Positions 58,284-64,000 of a stretch of DNA of 64,000 nucleotides are shown here, piece after piece; position 1 is the first letter of the stretch; each line of letters begins with the position of its first letter. A program made the position numbers and the translations under genes. The stretch is from Collinsella sp. TM10-22 (GTDB lineage Bacteria > Actinomycetota > Coriobacteriia > Coriobacteriales > Coriobacteriaceae). The stretch lies in NCBI RefSeq assembly GCF_003466125.1, contig NZ_QSOC01000007.1, positions 1 to 64,000 of the forward strand. Direction: 5' to 3'. The notes under the pieces are model-generated. The model did not search any database, was not told where the DNA came from, and worked only from the letters and a program-made list of their open reading frames with translations.

Positions 58284-58988
58284 TTAACGAGCGGCTCGCT
58301 GCGATTTGCGCCACAACAGATATGAATAGACGTAGGCAGCTCCGGCCGAACCAAGCGCCAGAACCGCAATCACCGCGGCGACGACTTCACTCGAAAGCAC
58401 GCTACCCGCCACGCCCATCACAATCAGGCCAATACCCAGCACCATAAAGCAGGCGCCGCCAAAACGCTGCGTACGGCGCCAGTTCTCGGGATCGGCAAGC
58501 GCCCAGGGTGTCTTGATACCGAGCGTATAGTTCTGCTTCACACGCGGCAAGTAGTTGCCTACGCCGATGAACAGCAAACCGACAACACCGGAAATCAGCA
58601 CGTTAACCGAACCGACCGCCGGCACCACGCCCCAGACCGTAAGCTCTCCCAGCCAGCTTATGGCGCACATGAACAAGGTGAAGGCGATTACGAAGCCCTG
58701 GTAGAACTTGCCCGAGGTTCGATATGCCTCACCTTTGGGGTCGATGCGCGGCACCACGCAGAACATTGCGAGAAGCGCCAGAGGCAGCACGCCGAGCGCG
58801 GAGGCCATCCAGCTAGGACCCCAACCGTCGACGGCGCCGTTCGCGCCCCAGTGCGTGGGAATCTGCGCAGGCAAGCTCGGCATCACCATGAGGTGCGCTA
58901 CGACATTGGCGACGCACAGAGCGACCAGCGCAATCCACACGCGCGACGATACCCCCGTGGGGTGAATGCCCTTGTTTTCGTTATTCAT
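58284..58988 (-). CDS. sdpI: SdpI family membrane protein (DUF1648-type)
   Basis: A 234-residue membrane protein with six or so helices and the N-terminal DUF1648-like pattern (PSLPAQIPTHWGANGAVDGW near 37). In Bacillus subtilis SdpI is the immunity protein against the SdpC toxin and signals to the autorepressor SdpR. Here the gene overlaps an ArsR-type regulator by 8 bases, the same order. No sdpC toxin is visible nearby, so an immunity role to a local toxin is not supported. ATG 58988 with AGGTGAT was preferred to 59030. Confidence 0.82.
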   Translation of the reverse strand: MNNENKGIHPTGVSSRVWIALVALCVANVVAHLMVMPSLPAQIPTHWGANGAVDGWGPSWMASALGVLPLALLAMFCVVPRIDPKGEAYRTSGKFYQGFVIAFTLFMCAISWLGELTVWGVVPAVGSVNVLISGVVGLLFIGVGNYLPRVKQNYTLGIKTPWALADPENWRRTQRFGGACFMVLGIGLIVMGVAGSVLSSEVVAAVIAVLALGSAGAAYVYSYLLWRKSQRAAR

Positions 58989-59259
58989 CCTTATCACCTT
59001 CCGTGTTTGTAAAACCCATAAACCAGCCAATCAAATCCTGCATGACGGTGGTGTTTAAGCTGTATACGATGTTTTGGCCATGGCGCTCGTCGGTCACCAA
59101 CCCGGCGTTTTTGAGCGTCGCCAAGTGATGGCTCAGCGACGGCTTACTGATATCGAAATGCTCGGCAAGCTCCCCCGCCGTGCAATTGCCCTCGCGCAGC
59201 AACTCCAAAATGCGCCGTCGCGTTGGATCGGCAAGCGCCTTAAAACCCTCTCCCGGCAT
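58981..59259 (-). CDS. sdpR: ArsR/SdpR-type repressor
   Basis: A 92-residue winged-helix ArsR-family regulator: GEGFKALADPTRRRILELLR, GNCTAGELAEHFDISKPSLS, HHLATLKNAGLVTDERHGQN, IVYSLNTTVMQDLIG. It lacks the metal-binding Cys of arsenic sensors, and its gene overlaps sdpI, as in the sdpRI pair, so SdpR is the closest model. A promoter with an overlapping palindrome lies upstream. SD GGAGGT precedes ATG 59259. Confidence 0.85.
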   Translation of the reverse strand: MPGEGFKALADPTRRRILELLREGNCTAGELAEHFDISKPSLSHHLATLKNAGLVTDERHGQNIVYSLNTTVMQDLIGWFMGFTNTEGDKDE

Positions 59260-59293
59260 AAGACCTCCTCTCATCATCTCTCATGACGCGCAC

Positions 59294-59323
59294 ACTATAC
59301 TCGATATTTAGATGTTTGTCTAA
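59294..59323 (-). promoter_or_regulatory. Promoter and operator of sdpRI
   Basis: On the - strand TTAGAC (59318-59323) and TATAGT (59294-59299) are -35 and -10 boxes with an 18-base spacer. TTAGA-N6-TCTAA (59308-59323) is an ArsR-style inverted repeat overlapping the -35 box, a natural repressor site. Confidence 0.65.
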
Positions 59324-59508
59324 CTATCTAATCTTGTACTCAAAAAAATAGCCGCCTCCGCGTAATGCGAAGACGGCCACTTCTCACGCTACAAACGTGT
59401 TTTGGAGTTGGCCAACCCGCTGCAACGGGTGCCATCTGCTTCAATCTTATGCGAACCCCGATCCCATTTCAACAAGCCCAAGGGCTCAAATGGAATCGCG
59501 ATAATACC

Positions 59509-59514
59509 TATAAT
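59509..59514 (+). promoter_or_regulatory. Candidate -10 box of the tcdA promoter
   Basis: A perfect TATAAT lies 44 bases before tcdA. A CCATTT/AAATGG inverted repeat with inner GCCC/GGGC (59464-59493) overlaps the expected -35 region and might bind a regulator. Confidence 0.5.
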
Positions 59515-59558
59515 GGTGATAGCTAAAACACGATTCGCTTCCCCATCGGAGGATGTTT

Positions 59559-60353
59559 ATGACCGAAACCGCTGCCGCTCTCGTCGAGACACGCGACACC
59601 AAGCTCGAGATCATCATGGGCCGCGAGGCACTCGATAAGCTCGCCGATGCTACGGTGTTGGTGCTCGGCTGCGGAGGCGTGGGCTCCAACTGCTGCGAGG
59701 CACTTGCCCGTGGCGGCATCGGTCATTTTGTGATCTTGGACAAGGACATCATCGCGCCCAGCAACATCAACCGCCAGGCTATCGCCTTTCACAGCACCAT
59801 CGGCAAGCGCAAAGTGGATGTAATGGAAGCCATGATCAACGACATCAACCCCGCCGCCGCTGTCATCAAACGTACCGAATACCTGTTGAGCGACAACATC
59901 GACGAGTTCTTCGCGAGCGTTTTGGAGCAGACGGACGGCAAGCTCGACTACGTCGTCGACGCCATCGACACCATCTCGGCCAAGCTCACCATTGCCAAAT
60001 ATGCTCAGGACCACGACATTCGTTTGGTTAGCTCCATGGGCGGGGCCAACAAGCTCCATCCCGAGTGCCTCCGCTTTGCCGACATTTTCGATACGGTACG
60101 TGACCCCATGAGCCGCATCATGCGCAAAGAATGTAAGAAGCGCGGAATCAAGAGTCTGCACGTGCTGTTTAGCTGCGAGGAATCGGTTAAGACCCAACCC
60201 CGCGACCCGTCCAACATCCACGAGCGTACCGAGTTGGGTACCGCCAGCTTTATGCCGCCCATCATGGGTCAGATGATTGCCGGCGAGGTTATCCGCCAGA
60301 TCAGTGGACGCGGCACCGAGCGTGTGCGCGCCGACGGCCAACGCCTGGACTAG
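59559..60353 (+). CDS. tcdA: tRNA threonylcarbamoyladenosine dehydratase
   Basis: Converts t6A in tRNA to the cyclic hydantoin form (ct6A), using ATP in an E1-like reaction. The 264-residue protein has the E1/MoeB-type nucleotide-binding motif VLGCGGVGSNCCEALARGGI near 38, the acidic VILDKDIIAPSNINRQAIAF near 60, then DAIDTISAK near 135 and a catalytic-type Cys in SCEESVKT near 208. ATG 59559 has CGGAGG six bases upstream; an ATG at 59553 overlaps the SD. It lies 14 bases before a TatD-type gene, an operon. Confidence 0.93.
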   Translation: MTETAAALVETRDTKLEIIMGREALDKLADATVLVLGCGGVGSNCCEALARGGIGHFVILDKDIIAPSNINRQAIAFHSTIGKRKVDVMEAMINDINPAAAVIKRTEYLLSDNIDEFFASVLEQTDGKLDYVVDAIDTISAKLTIAKYAQDHDIRLVSSMGGANKLHPECLRFADIFDTVRDPMSRIMRKECKKRGIKSLHVLFSCEESVKTQPRDPSNIHERTELGTASFMPPIMGQMIAGEVIRQISGRGTERVRADGQRLD

Positions 60354-60367
60354 CGGAGTGCGCCGAG

Positions 60368-61150
60368 ATGGAGCCCCGGTTATTTGATGCACACTGCCAT
60401 CTTGATTTGATGGCTCACCCGGACGCCGTTGCCGATGAGGCAACGGCGCTGGGCTTGGGTCTATTTGATTGCGGCGTCGATCCACGCGACTTCGCTAGCG
60501 CACATGGGCGAACCCGTCGCCCTCCTACCGTCATCAAGGGTATCGGCCTCCATCCCTGGTGGCTCGCCGACGGGCGATGCGGCAACGCAGAAATTGACCT
60601 GCTCTGTCAAATTGCCGTCCAAGAGCGCTACATCGGCGAAGTCGGACTCGACCTTTCCGCGCGCTTTGCTGGAAGTGAGCCGCTACAAATACAGGCATTT
60701 GACCGACTCTGCGATGCGCTCGTGCAGCATCCTCTTACCGGGCGCGTAATATCAATTCACGCCGTTCGTTCGGCAGGAGCCGTACTGGACGTCCTCGAAT
60801 CGCATGGACTACTCATCCCAAACTCCAACTCCCCCGCTATCATCTTCCACTGGTTTAGCGGCACTTCGGACGAACTCGCCCGCGCGCGTAATGCGGGCTG
60901 TAATTTTTCCGTCAACGAACGCATGCTTGCGTCTAAACGTGGACGCGAATATGCCCGGCAGATTCCACTCGATCGTTTACTGCTCGAGACCGATGCGCCG
61001 GCCGAGCCAAACGCAGAAACAAGCGCGCAATCGCTCATCAAATCGCTCACAAGAACCTCAGAACGCATCGCCTCGCTCAAAGACTGTGACGCAAAGCGCA
61101 TCGAGTCGGCAGTTTTAGCAAATGCGCACTCTGTTTTTGACCTTCGCTAA
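60368..61150 (+). CDS. TatD family metal-dependent hydrolase
   Basis: A 260-residue TatD-type TIM-barrel hydrolase, usually a DNase or related nucleotide-end repair enzyme. Metal ligands fit the family: FDAHCHLDLM near 6 (HxH), GEVGLDLS near 96, VISIHAVR near 128, FHWFSGTSD near 153 and LLLETDAPAEPN near 205. The N-terminal part is shorter than in E. coli TatD. SD is weak. It overlaps no neighbour but follows tcdA at 14 bases. Confidence 0.88.
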   Translation: MEPRLFDAHCHLDLMAHPDAVADEATALGLGLFDCGVDPRDFASAHGRTRRPPTVIKGIGLHPWWLADGRCGNAEIDLLCQIAVQERYIGEVGLDLSARFAGSEPLQIQAFDRLCDALVQHPLTGRVISIHAVRSAGAVLDVLESHGLLIPNSNSPAIIFHWFSGTSDELARARNAGCNFSVNERMLASKRGREYARQIPLDRLLLETDAPAEPNAETSAQSLIKSLTRTSERIASLKDCDAKRIESAVLANAHSVFDLR

Positions 61151-61171
61151 CCCCTGTGGGAAAAAATGCCA

Positions 61172-61202
61172 AGGGACATGCGAATCGCACCACGCAGTCC
61201 CT
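61172..61202. terminator. Hairpin between tatD and the FGGY pseudogene
   Basis: AGGGAC (61172-61177) pairs with GTCCCT (61197-61202), with inner GCG/CGC. It lies between convergent units; no clear U-run. Confidence 0.4.
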
Positions 61203-61229
61203 ATTGGAAGGCAGTACAATTCGGCAGCA

Positions 61230-62300
61230 TTACACCAATTCGTGCATGAGATCACGGTTGCGCGCATACAATTCGTCAAAGATATGACGGCGCGACGCAT
61301 ATAACTCGCGGGCAGCCATATCGGGCACGATTGTTTGCGCAACGCCAAGGACTTGGGCGAGCTCATCCCATGATGCATGGGCGCCACCTGCGAGAGCTGC
61401 CATGATGGCATCACCGAAGCATGCGCCCACTGTAACCTTGGCAACCGAGACCTCGCGCCCACATACGTCGGCGATAGCTTGCATCCAAACTGGATTCTTG
61501 GTTCCACCTCCGACAAGCATAATGCGCCCAATTGGCAGCCCATGCTCTCGCTCGATAATGTCGACATGGGATGCAACGGTATACGCGACGCCTTCCAAGG
61601 CGGCGCGAACCATATGGGCTCGCGTATGCCTTCCGGTCAGGCCAAAGAAGACGCCGCGCGCCTCGGGACCGTTGAGCGGAGTACGCTCCCCCGTAAAGTA
61701 CGGCAGACACAGGAGCCCATCGGCACCCGGCGCCACATCGGCGGCATCATGCGCCATAACCGAATATGCATCGGGGCCACCGTGGCCCTCGGCCTCTACG
61801 GCGTCGCAATACAGCTCTTGGCGCAGCTACGATGCGAGCACACCCGCCGTATTGGTCCCCGCGCAGATCCCGTAAGTTCCGGGAATGATAAACGTCCCTG
61901 ACCACAGGCGGGCATCATCGACCATATGATCAGCTAAGTAGATGAAATACGCCGTGCTCCCCAACTGAACCATCATATCGCCGGGACGGAATACACCCGT
62001 CGAAATGGCCTCGGCACCAGAGTCGCCCGTTCCCACTAAGACAGGTGTCCCCGCCGCGAGCCCCGTCGCCTCAGCCGCACGCTGCGACGCTCGCGGACCT
62101 CATCGGCAAGCTCGCCCGAAGCGCCACGACCGGCAGCCGAACCGCCGACGACCATCGCATCCGGTAGGCAATTAAGGAGAAGTGAATCGGCAACGTCCAC
62201 AGTCGAGCGGTCGTTGAGATACCCCCCCCCCCGCTCGTGATGAAGTGAAAAAGCTTAAGGTCGTCCAAGCGCAGCGCCGCCTTGCGACGCATGTTGTTAG
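61230..62300 (-). pseudogene. Degraded FGGY-family carbohydrate kinase
   Basis: The C-terminal part of an FGGY sugar kinase (xylulokinase/gluconokinase type) can be read in pieces: VLVGTGDSGAEAISTGVF, RPGDMMVQLGSTAYFIY and LLCLPYFTGERTPLNGPEAR, then RIMLVGGGTKNPVW. It is broken by at least three lesions: an in-frame TAG (61827-61829) where a Trp codon is expected between VLAS and LRQELYC, a frameshift near 62085-62095, and another at a run of 11 C (62222-62232). The N-terminal ATP-binding half is missing; upstream sequence (62300-62450) is unrecognisable. Lesions suggest decay, though assembly errors at the C-run cannot be excluded. Confidence 0.85.
62222..62232. repeat. Homopolymer of 11 C in the FGGY pseudogene
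   Basis: Eleven consecutive Cs (Gs on the coding strand) coincide with one of the frame changes. Such tracts slip during replication or sequencing. Confidence 0.95.
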
Positions 62301-62450
62301 CATAATCTCGGTTAATCAGCCCGAGATCACCGGCCCAGGCACCGCAAAAAATGCAGCGCGTGAACTGCGCTTGGCGGCCTCCACGACCCGCGATACGATT
62401 CCACCCGGATAATACAACGGATCACCTGACAGAGGACGCAGACTAAACTG

Positions 62451-62489
62451 AAGGGACTGACCCCGGAGGAGTTCCGGAGCCAGTCCCTT
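62451..62489 (-). terminator. Hairpin after yjbQ
   Basis: AAGGGACTG (62451-62459) pairs with CAGTCCCTT (62481-62489), with inner CCGGA/TCCGG. It lies 62 bases past the yjbQ stop on the - strand, without a full U-run. Confidence 0.55.
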
Positions 62490-62550
62490 GCGGCGTAGTT
62501 CTTATTTAAGCCGTCCAAGTTTTGGGGTGCAGCTCATTATTGCAGGGACG

Positions 62551-62979
62551 TTACTCCCCCAGCACCTCGACGTACACTTTTCGCTTCTGCGGACCGTCAA
62601 ACTCCGCAAGATAGATGTTCTGGGCACCTCCGCACACGATGTGGCCATCTTGGACGGGAAAGAAGCAACTGTTTCCACAAATCATGCTCTTGATATGCCC
62701 ACAGGAGTTGTTACCGGTGGCTCCATAGCTCGGCAGGAAGTGTGCATGCGCATAGGGGGCATCGAGTGGGGCGATGCGATCAAGCGTCTCCATAAGATCC
62801 GTCTCCACGCAGGGCAGCCCCTCGTTTACCACGATTCCGCAGGTCGTATGCGACAAAATAATCGCCGCCAAGCCATTGGTCACCGAGCTGCGCTCGATGG
62901 CAGCGTGCACGTCCTCGGTAATATCGATGAACTGGTCCGGAGCAGTCGATAGATAGCTCAATGTCTCGAGCGTCACCAT
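62551..62979 (-). CDS. YjbQ/UPF0047 family protein
   Basis: A 142-residue YjbQ-family protein; some members have weak thiamine phosphate synthase activity, but the true role is unsettled. Family features: AAIILSHTTCGIVVNEG near 37 and the metal-site HAHFLPSYGATGNNSCGHIK near 80, then IYLAEFDGPQKRKVYVEVLG at the end. ATG 62979 or GTG 62985 could start it; both overlap or follow the amidohydrolase stop (62982), so the two are coupled. It lies in a sugar-kinase operon, where YjbQ-type proteins are sometimes seen. Confidence 0.85.
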   Translation of the reverse strand: MVTLETLSYLSTAPDQFIDITEDVHAAIERSSVTNGLAAIILSHTTCGIVVNEGLPCVETDLMETLDRIAPLDAPYAHAHFLPSYGATGNNSCGHIKSMICGNSCFFPVQDGHIVCGGAQNIYLAEFDGPQKRKVYVEVLGE

Positions 62980-62981
62980 GT

Positions 62982-63842
62982 TCACTCATCCCCTTCAAGA
63001 AAACGCAGGGCATTACCCCAGTAGAGCCTTTCTCGCGCATCATCGCGCATGGGCACGGTATCGAGCGCCCGCTTGAGTTTGAATGCACGGAAGCGCGGCG
63101 TATTGCTGGCGAACATCACTTGGTGCGATAGCGCGCGCTCATACCACAGCGGCCCCATATCGACCGTGAAAAGACGCTGCATCATCTCCTCGGGCGAATC
63201 GATGTAAGTGATAGAGGTGTCCGCGTAGCAGTTGGGATACTTGAGCAGCATCGCCACGGTCTCGCGCACCCACGGCCAGCCAAAATGGGTCAAACTAAAA
63301 CGCACATTTGGATGCGTTGCGATTGTGTGCTCAAATGCAAGCGGGTTACTGCGCGAGAGCTCTGCGCCCGGCTCCCAAGACATACCGGCATGGAAAACCA
63401 CCGGCTTGTTATAGCGCTCGCACAGTTCGTAAAGCGGCTCGGCCACAGCATCATCGGGGGCAAAACCCTGCTTTGCAGGATGCAGGCAAAGCCCCTTTGC
63501 CCCCAACTCGGTAAAAGCGCGCTCCAATTCGTCTGCGGCACCGCTCATCTGCGGGTCTACGCTCGCAAATCCCCACAGACGATCGGGATGTGCGGCAACC
63601 AGCATGGCAATCTGGTCATTGGTGCCAAAGTGCCCTCCGCATGCCGTGGTTACATCGAGCGGCATGAGCACGCTCTTCTGCACATCGCAGACGTCCATCT
63701 CGACTTGAAGCTCATCCCAATCCATGGGGCCCATATGCCCCATACCAAATTCTCGTGACCAAAAACCGAATCCATCAGGCTCATCACCCGGCGTACAGAT
63801 CTCGCCGTAGAGCATAGGATGGACCAACATGTCGATAACCAT
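62982..63842 (-). CDS. Amidohydrolase family (amidohydrolase 2) TIM-barrel protein
   Basis: A 286-residue protein of the amidohydrolase 2 (PF04909-like) type. Only part of the usual metal set is obvious: VIDMLVHPMLYG at the N-terminus lacks the full HxH motif, with FHAGMSWEPGAEL near 150 and SLTHFGWPWVRETVAML near 180, and MFASNTPRF near 245 in the place of the usual Asp. It could be a decarboxylase, lactonase or hydrolase. ATG 63842 has AAAGGAG. It lies between a PfkB kinase and yjbQ in one operon. Confidence 0.8.
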   Translation of the reverse strand: MVIDMLVHPMLYGEICTPGDEPDGFGFWSREFGMGHMGPMDWDELQVEMDVCDVQKSVLMPLDVTTACGGHFGTNDQIAMLVAAHPDRLWGFASVDPQMSGAADELERAFTELGAKGLCLHPAKQGFAPDDAVAEPLYELCERYNKPVVFHAGMSWEPGAELSRSNPLAFEHTIATHPNVRFSLTHFGWPWVRETVAMLLKYPNCYADTSITYIDSPEEMMQRLFTVDMGPLWYERALSHQVMFASNTPRFRAFKLKRALDTVPMRDDARERLYWGNALRFLEGDE

Positions 63843-63869
63843 TTCGTACTCCTTTCCAGGCATTTGACC

Positions 63870-64000
63870 CTAGTACGGCTCAAAAGAACCAATCACTCGG
63901 GACGACAGCTCGGCGCCCGCCTTCATACACGCCGGAATATCAAGGCCATCGATCACGCCCTTGGTAAACCCGGCGATATACGAGTCGCCGGCACCCACGG
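63870..64000 (-). CDS. PfkB family sugar kinase, C-terminal part (runs off the window)
   Basis: The last 43 codons of a frame entering from the right edge. It begins with the PfkB signature GAGDSYIAGFTKGVIDGL, whose Asp is the catalytic base of ribokinase-type kinases, followed by a short C-terminus (DIPACMKAGAELSSRVIGSF). It lies 27 bases upstream of the amidohydrolase on the same strand, so the cluster probably handles a sugar or sugar-amine. The N-terminal part is outside the window. Confidence 0.85.
   Translation of the reverse strand, partial: VGAGDSYIAGFTKGVIDGLDIPACMKAGAELSSRVIGSFEPY

Noticed and set aside
56441..58447. A 668-codon + strand frame opposite ettA
   Set aside because: It mirrors a conserved ABC-F gene and its translation has no domain; it is a codon-bias artefact.
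59340..59375. T-rich hairpin upstream of sdpR as a terminator
   Set aside because: The stem has mismatches and no - strand gene lies upstream of it within the window, so termination there has no clear purpose.

Overview
The window looks like chromosomal DNA of a high-GC, fermentative, gut-type actinobacterium of the Coriobacteriia, most like Collinsella. This is inferred from protein flavour, GC-rich codons, tandem acetate kinases, PTS sugar uptake, ECF transport and the absence of respiratory genes. No rRNA, tRNA, CRISPR array, phage or complete insertion sequence was seen. Coding starts were placed by Shine-Dalgarno (SD) spacing and the expected N-terminus of each family.

Layout. 0.5-6.8 kb, + strand: polyphosphate kinase, an RlmD-type RNA methyltransferase, a DJ-1 protein overlapping Maf, and a P1-family peptidase. 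7.2-9.4 kb, - strand: a glycosyltransferase and UDP-galactopyranose mutase. 9.6-13.5 kb: pta converging on two tandem acetate kinase genes. 13.6-18.1 kb, - strand: HIT protein, xseB/xseA, a membrane zinc protease and RNase D. 18.2-21.3 kb, + strand: a lipid kinase, a 30-residue membrane peptide and a secreted C69 dipeptidase. 21.4-25.0 kb: a Trp-rich leader peptide and attenuator before an ECF-type transporter (S, fused A-A, T), probably for tryptophan. 25.1-27.2 kb, - strand: aspartate racemase and a D-aspartate-ligase-like ATP-grasp enzyme, which fits a D-Asp peptidoglycan cross-bridge. 27.6-31.7 kb: a secreted wall hydrolase, a Ser/Thr kinase, an HTH-like protein and small membrane proteins.

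31.7-37.0 kb is a lysine/DAP locus. A lysine riboswitch precedes one open frame that fuses LysA to DapA, followed by dapB and dapH, with a divergent M20 deacetylase. The aminotransferase at 41.5 kb could complete the N-acetyl branch. Then follow a RelE-type toxin-antitoxin pair, a nucleoid-associated protein, a DUF2974 hydrolase, lactate dehydrogenase, the aminotransferase and NAD synthetase (37-45 kb). 45-49 kb holds an antiterminator-controlled EIIBC permease and a Nif3-like protein. 49-52 kb holds two low-complexity proteins of unknown role. 52-56 kb is a trehalose locus (treC, treB, divergent treR with three operator-like palindromes). 56-61 kb holds ettA, an sdpR-sdpI pair, tcdA and tatD. 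The right end (61.2-64 kb, - strand) is a PfkB kinase (cut by the window end), amidohydrolase and YjbQ operon running into a decayed FGGY kinase.

The least explained content is intergenic. Several families of nested inverted repeats occur between genes. Within a family the core sequence is conserved, while the outer arms differ in sequence yet remain self-complementary in each copy. This covariation-like pattern suggests structured RNA/DNA elements or REP-like mobile palindromes.
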